The notes under the pieces were generated by a model, which did not search any database, was not told the DNA's origin, and worked only from the letters and a program-made list of their open reading frames with translations. Below, piece by piece: positions 1 to 14,110 of a stretch of DNA of 64,000 nucleotides (the first letter of the stretch is position 1; every line of letters begins with the position of its first letter). Made by a program: the position numbers and the translations under genes. Origin of the DNA: Pilaira anomala (Eukaryota; Mucoromycota; Mucoromycetes; Mucorales; Mucoraceae); NCBI GenBank assembly GCA_025716855.1, contig JAIXMQ010000012.1, forward strand, positions 124,001-188,000, read 5' to 3'.

Positions 1-1629
<1,629 letters not shown>

Positions 1630-2532
1630 CTTGTTTGTTTGTATTTAGCAAAAGAAAAAAGAAAGACTAATATAAAAAGAGTATGAAAAATATAAGCCAA
1701 ATTATCGGAGAAGGGAGTTTAATCTTGTTATTTTCGCCCTGGTTCCAGCGGAAGAAAGACCGAGAAAGTTCATAATTCCAAGATGAAAACCGTTCTCGCT
1801 TCAGCAGCGAGTAAGCCTGTGAGTTCAGCTATTTTAACTCTCTTCTCAGGGCATTGTTACTAAAATAAATGATGACATTATGAGTGGAGGATATTCTTAG
1901 ATCATTCGGTCTATGTATGAAATCTTTAATAGTCGCTCTTAATTGGATATCTAATTTTTTCATCATTCATCGACTATAATTATCTATAGGTCTCTAAAGA
2001 TAACTGCTGATCTAATTATATATTTTATAATTATATATTTACGCCCTAAATGACAAGCTTCTATTTCTATTTTAATGAAACCTTCAATTATCTAACTTCT
2101 GGGCATTTGATAAGGCTTTGCCTCTTCTTTTTTTCTACAGATATGCGGCTATTTAAAAAAATAGATGCTATCATTTTGATGCTTCGTATCAAATAAGGAA
2201 TAGCTTACACAATGACGTTTCGTACATTGCATGTTTGATTCAATGGCAACATATTCTAAAGAAAGAACGATTGTAAGTTCACCTATTATTCTACATTTTA
2301 GCAGGAACTATGGAGTGTTTAAATTATTCAGCCCCTCCTTTCTTTTAAAAAAATCTGAATTTATAACTGACTGAAACTTATCCTTTCTCCCGTGTTGTTA
2401 CACAGCAAAACTCTACAAAAAAGAAAGCTGCAAGTCCGCCGCTCACTTGGTTCTGTAAATATAAATAGATAAATCAGCACAAGACCTAGTTTTCTTCTCT
2501 TTTCTTTTGCCAAACGAATTCGACGCAACTAA
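1630..2532. other. divergent intergenic region between MAPK and GT49 genes
   Basis: No coding frame is supported here. This 0.9 kb holds both promoters. A TATA-like stretch (AAATATAAATAG, about 2457-2468) lies roughly 65 bp before the ATG at 2533, and the segment just before that ATG is CT-rich. Nothing else stands out. Confidence 0.5.
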
Positions 2533-4051
2533 ATGAAGTTTTCAGATCTTTTGTCAAGACCAAGTCTTAAATTCGTTCTTCTAATCTATGTCTTTATATC
2601 CATTGTTTATACCGGTGCACGATTCTACAACCTAACAGATGCATCCCTAGCCAAAACAGCTCGTCGTAGTGTCATTGAGTTTACAGAAATAGAATCACCA
2701 GATAAAGATACATTCTTTGTTGCTCCAATTGCACAAGAAGCCATTGAAAAAGACGAAGAAGATGAATTGAGAAGAAATCTTTATCGAGACTATCAGTTAG
2801 CACTTGCCGAAAGTAAAGGTAAAATAATACAGAAATTATGTAATGTGTTCCCAAACAGTCTCTCATATATTTTTCTTGATAGTAACACCTGACCCTGTTT
2901 TCCAATCCAAGCTATTTGGTGGTGCAATGGGACCAACTAATTTAAAAGCATATTATTTAAGAGCAATTGAATATTTTTCCTCTGAAGATATTACAATTTC
3001 TACCATTGTTACTAGTGATCGATTCCCTGTACTGAGTAAATTAGCAACAACATATAAAGGTACAAAAAAAAAAAAAAAAAAAAAAAAAGTGGAACTGAAA
3101 AATTCTTACGACATTTTCTTATAATAGGTCCAATCTCAGCGGCGATTCACATCAATGACGACGAAAATAAAGAACAAGAGCTTAAATTACTTCATCAAAC
3201 TTTTAATGATAATCCCGATATGAGACGCTATGTTGATGTCCACTTAATAGTAGATTCGTACGATAGACAATTCAACATGTGGAGAAATATAGCTAAGCTT
3301 TATGCACGCACAGAATACGTTATGATGTTAGATATCGATTTTTATTTATGTACTAACTTCCGCAAAAGTATTTTACAAAACCCAACTATCATGGACATGT
3401 TAAGAGAAGGCCATACAGCTCTTGTTGTACCTGCATTTGAATACTTTGAGCAATTGGACGGTACTGACTATACAACGTTTCCAGAAACAAAAGATGAGCT
3501 CATGCGTCAAGTGTTTGAAGATAAAAAAATTGATATGTTCCATGTCGATTGGCAAAAGGGGCATTCTGCTACGAACTATATGAAATGGTATACCTCCGAA
3601 GAGCCTTACAGAGTTGAAGATTATAATTTCTCTTACGAACCCTACGTTATCTTCAAAAAACAAGGGTCACCTTGGTGCGATGAAAGATTCATTGGTTATG
3701 GTGCTAACAAAGCAGCCTGTTTGTATGAGATATATTTATCTGGTATCGACTATTACGTACTTCCAGATGATTTTCTTATTCATCAATCCCATGCTTATCC
3801 CGAATCCACTCGCAAGAAGGAGGTAAGATAAATTTTTAAAATATTCTGATACATTGTACTTATATTTTATTTTTATATAGCGTTTATTCAATAGAAAAGT
3901 TTATTCCAACTTCCGTGAAGAACTTTGTCTTCGTTATTCTCGACAATTTGTGGCTAATGGGCAATGGGACTCTCCCCGCTCAGAGAATTTACGCAATGAA
4001 TGTCAAAAAATTCGTGGATTTACAAATATCCTTGAAACCATTGACAAGTAA
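2533..4051 (+). CDS. LARGE/GT49-like type II membrane glycosyltransferase
   Basis: Probable Golgi glycosyltransferase of the Glyco_transf_49 (LARGE/B4GAT1-like) type. Exons 2533-2818, 2883-3059, 3128-3822, 3881-4051 give 442 aa. Residues about 12-32 form one N-terminal hydrophobic signal anchor (FVLLIYVFISIVYTGA), so the catalytic part would be lumenal. A DxD-type metal/nucleotide-sugar motif is visible as MMLDIDFYL (D223-I-D225). The C-terminal block with GYGANKAA, DYYVLPDDFLIHQSH and the preceding FKKQGSPWCDERF resembles the conserved end of GT49 proteins. Intron 2 (3060-3127) contains a run of 24 A. The sugar donor and acceptor cannot be told from sequence; a role in cell-wall or glycoprotein polysaccharide synthesis is inference. 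It could also be annotated only as 'glycosyltransferase family 49'. Confidence 0.85.
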
Positions 4052-4904
4052 ATCAAACAAACAAGAAAAAACCAAAAAAAACACATTATTATTATTTCAT
4101 CATTTCTGTATATTCTTTTACGTACATATTTATCCTATCTCTAAGTAGCACAATTGTATCATTCATTCTCGCACCATCCCTAATTTTTCAACTAATTTAA
4201 AAATAAAATAAAATAGAAACTAGACTATCAATATTTAGTATTTGAACATTTTTATAAACCGAATTATAAGTTCGTCATTTTATCATCCCGGCTTTTTTCC
4301 CAGAGTAGAAAAAAAAACTAGAATAATTGACATTATAATAATATTCACAAAACATTAGATTATGTCTGTGCGGTATTGTTGCAGAAAGAACTAATTGAGT
4401 AGGTATGAAGTTATGCATTTGCAAATGCTATTGTAATGCAACCTTACTTTGATCACGAATTACACTATATTTTTTAATACTGAAAGATAAAGCCTCGGTT
4501 ATATAAGTCTCAACCATGTTCACGATTTTCGAGTCATCGGTATATATCTTCAGAATGCCAAACTGAGAGTACATCTGTAGTTGACAATTATTGATTACTG
4601 TCATCCAATTTACATAAAATATTGGTTCGTATTTTACGCCGTAAAACTGTCCGTTCGTTTTCTAAATAAGAATCCTAACTTCCCCATCTTTTTATTTATT
4701 TATCTGTCTACAGAAACGTGACTTATATGCCTTCTTCTATTACAACAATTGAACTCCTTGTTACATAGCATACATAAAATAATGACATTCATATATATAA
4801 ATATAAATTCATCTCTACGGTATTTACTGACATATAAATAATCTCCAAATTTTATTTGTTCTTATCATCTTTTATCCCCTTTTCCTTTGCTTTTATAATT
4901 CAAA
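4052..4904. other. intergenic between GT49 and lipase genes
   Basis: About 0.85 kb without a supported gene. It should hold the terminator of the upstream gene and the promoter of the lipase; a TATA-like run (ATATATATAAATATAAAT) lies near 4791-4808, about 100 bp before the lipase ATG at 4905. No repeat or RNA gene seen. Confidence 0.45.
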
Positions 4905-7842
4905 ATGCCTGAGTCCAATTTTTCGATAAATAAACCAGCTTATAACACTATATTTGAATTTTATCGTGATATAATATTACAATATTCATTTTTTTTATGG
5001 AAAATAATAAACGACGTAAGTCCAAATTAGCTATTTATTCTAAAAAAATGCATGATAATAATATTTCTTAGAAATTTTTCTCTTGCGTGACGAACGATAA
5101 TAGCAAAAATGAACATTATCAAAGCAGTTTGAAACAAGCGAAAACATTTAAAGAGTGGAATTATGCAGCAAAGAAGTTAGATATATTAGAAGGTAAGGGA
5201 AAAGAATGACAAGTTATATTTTAAAAATTAAACAAATTTATGAAAATTACAAGGTTACACCCAATGGGCCGATGATCCAAAATCAAGTGATTATGATTGG
5301 AAATTATTGCAAAAACGAATCGATGAAATTGAGAGTGTTCGTAAGCTCAACGATGACCGAAAATCAATGATTTTCGCCTTAAAATTAAGTTTAACGCGAA
5401 ATTTAGGTGATATGGGCAATCCTAAGGTAAAAATAAAAAAAATAAAAAAGGGGACTAGAAAAAATATGTTGTATTGACATTTTCGTTTATTTAAACTATG
5501 CAGTTATATACAAAAAGTAGAGTCGGCACTAAAAAATTGATTTCGGATTATACTGATACTGTTATCGAGCAGCTCAATTGGATAGGAGAGAATAGTACTG
5601 ACTTGACTTTGAAAGAGAAACATGATTACTTTATGAGTTTGAGACAAGGATATGGGCGCACCGCATTGCTACTAAGCGGTGGAGGCACGTTAGGTATACA
5701 GAATATTTAAAAGAAGTATGATAATATATTACTTATTATATGTTTAAAAGGTTTTTTTCATATTGGAGTCTTAAAGACAATGATAAACGCTCGGCTTTTG
5801 CCTCGGATTATATCAGGTGCGTCTACAGGAAGTATTATGGCTTCAATGATATGTACCTTAAACGAGCAAGATAGAATAAAAGTACTGAATTCGCCATGGT
5901 CTATTCCTTTAGTAAGTATAAAAAAAATGTCTCATAAAACAGAAAAGCTTTTTCGCGGTTAATTGTTACTAAACATAACAATTTTCTAGAAAGTATTTGA
6001 GCGTCCAGAATTTCCTGAATCGCTTTTGTTCCGTGTAAACCGATATTTATTAGAAGGAAATTTGTATGACCCCAACATTTTGAAATCTGTATTGATAGAT
6101 CAGTTTGGAGATATTACTTTCCAAGAAGCGTACAATAAATCTCGGCTCATTTTGAATATAACTGTGAGCTCTTCTAGTTTATTTGATATGCCTAGAGTGT
6201 TAAATTATATCACTGCTCCTGATGTAGTAAGTATTGCTCTTTTTCGTGTATATTTTTTTTCTCATAAACATTCTCTTTATATATTTAGGTTGTTTGGTCA
6301 AGTGTGTATGTAACTGCATATAATTCTGATAAGAAAGGAAATTTAACATAACATGTCGTCTATTATAGGCTTGCCTCATGCTCAGTACCATTATTTTATC
6401 CTGCGCAGGAGATTTATATGAAAACCAAAACTGGAAAACTTATACCGTGGACTTCGACAGGTAAGAAAAAGAGAGTTATACTTTTATTTGATGTATTTTA
6501 TTTGTTAACAACGTTTCTTAATATATTAGTTGACAAATATCGAGATGGATCGATTGATAAGTAATGACTTGTTTTTTTTTTGTCAAGTGAGATACTCTTT
6601 ACTTATCTCGGTTTTTTATAGTGATTTGCCATTAAAAAAGGTGTCAGAACTATTTAGCGTCAACAATTTTATTGTAGTCCAATGTTTGTGCTTATTTTCT
6701 AAACGTATTATTTAAGAAATACTTATTTTTTTTTAAAATTTAGTAAATCCTCATGTCGCCCCTTTTTTGCATAAGAGTAATAGTGAACCTTCTTTGTTGC
6801 GAACAGGATTTAACTTCTGTTTACGTATGGTCAAAGAAGAGTTCCAACATCGTTTCGTACAGGTAAGCTATTAGCTGGTATTGTTTAATTAGTTTGCTAA
6901 CATTAAGATATGCAAAGCTTAAGGAGTTAGGAATATCACCAAATGCCATCATGAGATTAGAAAATGTTTTATCCCAGAGATATTTAGGTGATATTACAAT
7001 TGCCCCGGAACTTTCATTTAAAGATGTGAGCAAGATCTTATCGAATCCAGACTTTGAATCTGCTAACAATTTTATTGAAAGAGGAGAAAGAGCAACATGG
7101 CCAAGTAAACATATATATATATTATCAAAAATTATTTATAGGTACTAAAACTAACACTTCTTTTTCAGTGATGACAAAGATAAATTGTAGCTTAAAAATC
7201 GAATTAGCCATTGACGCTGCTATATATAAGCTACGCTCTACACTCTTGGGCGAATCACCAAAGCTACCTTTAGAGGTTTTGATCTCAAAGCCTTATTTTC
7301 CAATGTCTAATTGTTCTGGTAGTACATTGTATCTGACGCTACAAATGTCATCTCATTCTGCGGATAGTCAGTCTTTATCTGATTACCAGTCTACAGACGA
7401 CGAAGAAGAAGTTTTGCCTCAATCGGTGACTCATGATGAATCTAATACAAACAGACTTTCATCTTTACCTATGATGCCACCAACACCGTTATGGCAAGTA
7501 GATGACTACGAAAAACAGTTACCAATATTCATGGAAAAGAATCAGCCTGAAATGACGCCTTTTACATCGGCTAAATGCCGGCCTAGCTTATTACCTCATG
7601 ATATCTCTCGCCGCGGTAGTAATCTCAGTATTCGAGATATATCTCCTAGTACCAGTACCAAGTTTGAGAGAAGAAAACAAATCACAAGCACCCAGTTTTT
7701 TATATCACCTGATTTTGAATGGCGACCTGATACAAGTGATAAAGAGTTTAGAGAGTCTATATCGGTTGTACTTAAGGACCCAAAGAAATCTTCTTTTCTA
7801 CCTCAGAAAAGAAAGAATCTTTCAATAACTATACCAAAATAA
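4905..7842 (+). CDS. DUF3336 + patatin triacylglycerol lipase (Tgl3/4/5, SDP1 family)
   Basis: Lipid-droplet triacylglycerol lipase/acyltransferase, 724 aa in 13 exons: 4905-5015, 5072-5192, 5254-5426, 5504-5693, 5751-5911, 5990-6226, 6289-6305, 6369-6460, 6530-6560, 6622-6683, 6744-6862, 6918-7104, 7169-7842. The N-terminal DUF3336 region contains LDILEGYTQWADDP and ends with the helix before the patatin domain. Patatin features: oxyanion segment LLLSGGGTLG (about residues 190-199), nucleophile motif GASTGS with Ser223, and the dyad aspartate in RDGSIDNDLP (Asp373). NPHVAPF and the SFxDVxKILxNP block (SFKDVSKILSNP) are typical of the family. The roughly 220-residue C-terminal tail is polar, Ser/Pro-rich and probably regulatory. 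Exon 7 is only 17 nt and uses a GTATGT donor. Tgl3, Tgl4 and Tgl5 cannot be separated here. Confidence 0.9.
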
Positions 7843-8478
7843 ATGATTCAATGAAATTGATTTGAAGTTTTAATTACCAAATCTTTTATAAATATGTATT
7901 ATAAAATTATGTAGATTAAATTACAATCTAAATATACTCATAATAGTTTAGACTATTGGAAAGTTGTTGCCAAATTTACTACAATCGGTTTAATAATGAT
8001 GCATGATGCATATATTTAAAGACTATAACGAATCAAGAAGAAGGGAATCGAGTCTATGGATGGGAGAAGTTCTATTAGTGTAAAATCATTTGCATCTACT
8101 TACGTATATGCAAAATTTACGATATTGGCAAAAGAATATATAGTACTCAAATTTGGATATATTTACAAATGAATAAGATTAGATTTCAAAATCGGATCGG
8201 ATAGTATTGTCAAGGAATAACCTGTCAAAATGCAACTTATTTTGTTAGTTTAATACTGTATGGCTGAGTAAATTAGTATTTGAAACAATTATTATAGTCA
8301 GTTAGGCGTATAGTGAACTATTAAAAAAAATTGAAAATGCGGTCATATGTTAAAACATTAGCAAAAAAATCATAACATAAAAATAACCTCAAACAGGCTT
8401 TGTAAAAAGTTAGACAGCTTATACATCTTTTAATTTCTTTTGGATTTGTTTGGGACGTATTTTATAATGCGATAGAAG

Positions 8479-8523
<45 letters not shown>

Positions 8524-11500
8524 GGAGTAAGAGACAACCTACTCTATACATACAATTAGTTGAAAGGGATATGTCCCTTCACTCCCAATACACACACACA
8601 CATGCATGTGTAACACATAGCTTTTATATCTATTCCTAACGGCGTAATACAGACATCAAATCATTGTATCATTGGTCTGATAAAGAAATGATGTTTTCAC
8701 ATGAGAGCAATTTACCTTTTACGTCGTCTTTTTTAGGTTTAGTTATGCATTAAAACTTAATTATTTCATACCACCTGACTCTTAGATCTCTGTGGTACCT
8801 AGTCAGTGTCACTAGACAAAGAGAAATAACAAACATAAGCCTCTCCGTGGCTGTCCTTGGGAAGACCATTCTTCAAAATATTTGATCTCTTTGTATTCTA
8901 AATTCATATGACCTTAACATATCTAATCAATTTAAAGTGTGCTATAAATAGCATACATTAAGATCATAAATAACAGTTTATCGAAAGTCTCGGTTTTTTA
9001 TTTAATATGTTTCTTGTTTAATCAGTACTCTTAACACCATAGTGACATTAGTTTTTAGATTTTATACAGAGAATAATCTTATAACCCTGTCCATAAAACT
9101 GTGTACATAATCTTCTAATTATTCTAGTTACAACAAACAAATTGATACATACATATCCTAAAACTGTAAACAAAAGAGCCGTTCCTCACTGTTTGTTATT
9201 TTTCTAAAAGGTAGCCTCATTTGGTTTTGTTTATTCGAAGTAGTGATAACAGAGCTACTGCCAATAGAAACCAATTCTATGAATAAGTTGTACTGCTTAA
9301 TTCAATGATGCATAATACGATTCTTGGTGTATTCAGGCCGTTTCAGGCTATTGGACAGACTATCATTTTTATTTCAGTATGTTATGCACAGTCTGCAGAA
9401 AGCTCGATTTTTTTTTTTTTTTTTTTTTTGCGCATAAATACGCTAGTGTAACTAACTTTTAGAATACTATATATTTCTAATGCAGTTGATAAAAATTCAC
9501 GAAACACCAGGAAAAAAGACGTCTGTTTTTACGTATTATTTAGTATATTGCTTTACTATTGGTGCCCAGGAAGGACCCGAATTTTAAATTGCAAAGAGAG
9601 CGACAATCTAAGCTTTGTCTTCCGAAAGTAAAGAGTTGATATGAAAGATAAATTTTTGGAGACTAAATTTTTTTAGAGCTATTTAATATGATATGATTCC
9701 AGAATTCAATTGGGAACAGCAATAAAGGTATTGCCACATTTTAGTGCATAGAGTTATCTACATATGCTGGCTGAATTATTCTTCCATTGAATACATTCTA
9801 AACACATTGTTCCATTAAGTAATATTCAGGTTTTTTCAGTCACGTCCATTTATCGAAAGAAATTTTAGCTCTTGACGGTCTAAACTAGTATACTTTTTTC
9901 AATACAAACAAGAAGCTAAATTGTTTGAAAATTGTTCAGAAATATTATGATATTTTAAATCTTCGTACAACTCCATATGTCGATTAATATATGAATGGTG
10001 CGATGTTGGGAAGGCGTAATTAATTCATTTGTAGACATAAACTCTCCTTGTGTTGAAACTAATACCATCACTATGTAATACTGGATAAGATACAATCAAA
10101 AAAATGTAGGAGCGAATGCAAAAAAAGCTATATGAAAAGGAGTTGTATGCGGCCACATAAAACATTACATTATATGCTGAATACAAGGTAATAGCGGCCT
10201 ATTAATAGCTTTATTATAAATAGTTATACCAATCTGTGTTGCCTTATATCAATTTATTTTTTGTTAAGAGTTTATGAACTGCTTTTAAATGTTTACATGA
10301 TAACTCGTGATAAAAGGCTTTTATTACGTTAAAAAAAATAGAAAAAATTACTAAATTAATAATTCCCTGATACCTTTATTGTGTGAAAAGTGTGATATAA
10401 TTTAAGTTATTAGTATCGCTTTAAACGCTTTTTTTATCTGAAGATTGATATGTATGCTACAATGCAAACATAATTGTCCGCGTGGAAACTATACCAGAAC
10501 AGTTATCATAGTTTATTTTCTTAAAGTGCGATAGGAGTAAAGAAAACAATGACTCAAAACGGGCACCTGGCCAAAATTAGATTCATTATAAAAATTATTT
10601 TCCCCAAGACTTTTTTTCCATCATACCAGAAGTATTAATCTCTAAAAAGTAACATTTTTTTATATCGCCTAATTTCTGTCGACCCTTATTTAACAAAACC
10701 TACCTCGGTTAATAATATATCGGAAAAGCAACCCTTAAGAGATTATCGAGATTAAGCTTGTGAAAATTAAATAAAGATCATCTCCGGCTTCTCAAGTTAC
10801 AAAGCACTCACAAAATCATTTTAATTACCATTCACTGTTCCTAATCAAAAATTTTCTGTGGAGAAAAAATATTTTATATTGAAGTACATTCATCCACAAA
10901 AAAAAGTTAGTTATTTCATATTATAAGTACTAAAAGTCTTTTTTCGCACACGCTACTTTTATTCAAAATTTTATACCTAGTTTCACGAGAAGATGCAAAT
11001 AATAACCAGTTCACATGATGGTTATTGTGTTTAAGGACTTTTTTTTCTGTTCTACTGCCCTTTGTGACAGAATGTTTGGTAGCACATTGTGTTACTAAAC
11101 ATCGGCTCCAACATTATGTGGATCGCACGTTTTTAAGGGGTGACTTCGATCTTATAATCGATATACCCTTAGTTTGAAAGCAATGTCAATAGTGTATTGA
11201 TTTCTAATCGAATTATTGTTAAGATAGGCCAGATTTGAGGGAGAAAGGGACTTAGCCAATATTTATAGTGTGATTGATGTTTTAAATAATGAACATGATG
11301 AGAAAAATTTCGCAAAATGATATGTATAATTATAGATTTTAAAAAAAAACGCTAGAATACAGTAAAAACTGCTACAATTTCTTATGTATACAAAAAATAA
11401 GATAGTTAATTCAAAATGCAACACAATATTATAATTATACAGTTAGGAATATACATATAATAATTTTTATTTCTAACACTACTGACTGTTTATTATATAT

Positions 11501-13206
11501 GCGTAAACACTTTTTTTTTAATCATATATTTTAGATAATATCTTTTTCAGAGACGACTGCTTGCTATTTTGACATATTATACAATCTTTGCACCAGACCC
11601 ACTTATATTTTTTGAATAAATATATTGGTAAAGAAATAGAGAGCTATCTTTATCATATAAGTATGATGGCAGGAAACATACTGACAGCTTAATTTATGAT
11701 TGAGCTTTGCTCAGTTTCTATAAACGAGATTCAAGAATTTGATAAATGTGATATTGTTCTCATATATTTGTATAATAGTACACGTTCTTTGCATATAATA
11801 ATAATAATAAATGGAATGTACAAAAAAATTTTGTTGAGTAAGATAAAGCATGCACCAATTGTTGAGTTTTTCTGTAAAAAGCTCATTACATTCTATGCGC
11901 TTCTGTGTCCTTCTTTTGTTTGGCTTACATTATGTACAACATTACTGAGTAGATTTGTAATTTATTGTAAACAATTTTATACCCTCACTTCTGTTTATTA
12001 AAAAAAAAGGGTTTCTAATTTTTCAGAGTTTTTTTTTTCTTTGGTATACATTAGATCGGTTGGAGTTATCGGCGTACCTACGATTTCGATCCTAGTTCTT
12101 CAACTTCACATTTGGTATTATTGAATTTCACCGAACCATCAAAGAGCTTTTTTTTTATTTATTTATTTCGAAATAAGGTCAGAACAAATAGACTTTTCTT
12201 TGTGACACGTTGCCGTTGCCGTTGAAAATGAAAAATAAAACCCGCTGATAATAAAAATTGAGTTAACAGGTCAGTGTATAACAAGTACTAGAGTTGATTA
12301 TGCTATATGAACTCAAACAATAGCGGCATGTATACTTATACCCAAAACTTAACTCATAATTGCATACACTATATGGCAACAATTCGACGCAAAATATTCG
12401 GACCTTTGACATTAATATTAGCCAACTCCAATTTTAGCGAATTACATCCCGTATTAGTGTGAGATTAAAGCAATTTTAATTGTTTGGGAGATGGCGGAAG
12501 AAGAAAAACCCGAACCTAATTTTTTTTTTACCATTGGATCGAAGAACCTATGAAACCACGCGTATTATTAGAATAGACACAGTCGCCACCCAGTGATTAG
12601 AAAAATTTTTTATCACCCCCTAAATGAATGTAAAAGATCGTAAATAGGGACAATCTTTTTAATAATAGAAATTTAAATGTAATAACTCGATACATAATTA
12701 TATATATATTAATGATATCCTGCATTTTAATAGAACAAAATGGATATCTTTTGTAAACAAAAACTTTTTTATTCTGGAGAACCCCAAAGAATGAGAGAGA
12801 AGGCAATAGATGTTAGTTTGTAAGAAATAAGCTACTACAACCTAAGAAATCGCGATATAATAACCCCCAAACCCGAAAAAAGGAAAATAATGTGATAATT
12901 TTGAACACAGACTAAGCAAAAAATAACCTATAAAAGGTTTGGTTTGCCTGGCTATCGGGTTACAATAAGATTTTTTTATTTTAGGCGAGTTTACGAATTA
13001 GCTCAAATGCTCAAAAAAAAAAAGTTTTCAGAATCGAGATTTCAGCACAAGTCTTCGATTCTCCCCCAAAAATAATAATCGCATTATGAGTTTCAATAAG
13101 CATTTTATGTTTCCGCATTTCTTATAAAAGGAACTGGATTTTTCCCTTTATAAAAAATCATTAAAATATCCTTTTACACTCACAACCTAATATACAAACA
13201 AATAAA
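7843..13206. other. gene-poor AT-rich island
   Basis: 5.4 kb in which I find no convincing exon, tRNA, rRNA or recognisable transposon gene. Possible frames are short and of low-complexity composition (for example 11696-12001 on +). Simple sequence is present: a T/A tract with about 30 consecutive A at 8491-8520, a short CA run near 8590, and a T20 tract near 9411-9429. It may hold the downstream region of the lipase gene, unseen noncoding RNA, or nothing. Confidence 0.5.
8481..8520. repeat. poly(T)/poly(A) tract
   Basis: A run of T is followed directly by about 30 A, giving a near-palindromic homopolymer block in an intergenic region. It is the longest such tract outside introns in the first 14 kb. 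No functional claim. Confidence 0.8.
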
Positions 13207-13470
13207 ATGAAGTCTTGTTCTACAATCACCAACGTTAAAAATATCCAAAATATTCCAGATAAATGCACTTCACCTACTATCATTGCTTCCAATAAAAATG
13301 CAAACTTTCAAATCGATTCAGGCTTTTGTCAATACTGTGGTGTTGATGTATTTTTATTTTCGTAAGTTTTTTGCATAAATTACAAGATTTAATCAAGTCA
13401 CAATAACTAATCATTATTTTATTATTATTATAGACATGAATTCTGGTGTCAATTATCCAATTCAACATAA
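13207..13470 (+). CDS. small zinc-binding-type protein, 63 aa
   Basis: Two-exon gene: 13207-13361 and 13434-13470 (GTAAGT donor, TAG acceptor, phase conserved), 63 aa. The second half reads FCQYCGVDVFLFS followed by HEFWCQLSN, so CxxC, then His and Cys about ten residues later: a plausible single Zn-binding C2HC-type knuckle. Half of the knuckle is encoded on each exon, which argues that the splice is real. Upstream are TATA-like TTATAAAAGG (about 13120-13130) and a CACAACC-type leader just before ATAAAATG. The family is not recognised. It converges on the Sel1-repeat gene at 13831. Could be a genuine lineage-specific small protein or a chance model; the splice consensus favours the former. 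Confidence 0.6.
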
Positions 13471-13830
13471 TTTAAAGAATGAAAGAAAAGAAAGAGAAAG
13501 AAAGAAGAAAAAGAAAAATCAAACCCATCATTTATTCCCGTACCCCCCATTTTTATTTCTCGATCGCTTGGTATTTTCTCTGTGACTAAAATATTAACCG
13601 ACTCGAAGACTATATACCTTGGCAATGCAAACGTACTGTAAATATAATTTTAGCCAACATCATTCATTCCCACTCCCCCCCCCCTTTTTTTTTGTACATA
13701 ATGTCTACTTAATAACCAATATAAAAAGCTATGTATTCTTAAACTATTATATGAAAAAGTCCCAAAAAAAAAATACAATCAAGCATAGATATGCTATTTT
13801 TTTAATGATGAATATTTATATAAAATAAGG
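13471..13830. other. convergent intergenic spacer
   Basis: 360 bp between two convergent stop codons. It contains a purine-rich GAAAGAAAG stretch and a C9T10 tract near 13676-13692; likely overlapping 3' ends of the small zinc-type gene and the Sel1-repeat gene. Confidence 0.4.
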
Positions 13831-14064
13831 TTATTTATGTGATGATAGTTTATCATATTTTGATTTCCAAATCCATGAGTTTCCCATGATACCTTGTCCT
13901 TGTTTATCAGCTAATCGATAGTATTTGGCTGCTAGAAACATGTCCTTTTTAACACCGTGACCATGATAATAGCAGTGACCAAGATCGTTTTGTGCATCTG
14001 CATCATTTAAATCAGCTGCTATTTTAAAGTAATAAACAGCAGTTTCCTTATTCTTTTTGCACTA

Positions 14065-14110
<46 letters not shown>

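Noticed and set aside
11696..12001. 101-codon open frame on + in the gene desert
   Set aside because: Composition is what AT-rich noncoding DNA gives (Ile/Tyr/Leu runs), no splice context, no family pattern.
12050..12110. Pol III B-box-like GATTTCGATCC suggesting a tRNA
   Set aside because: No matching A box at the right distance and no cloverleaf can be folded.
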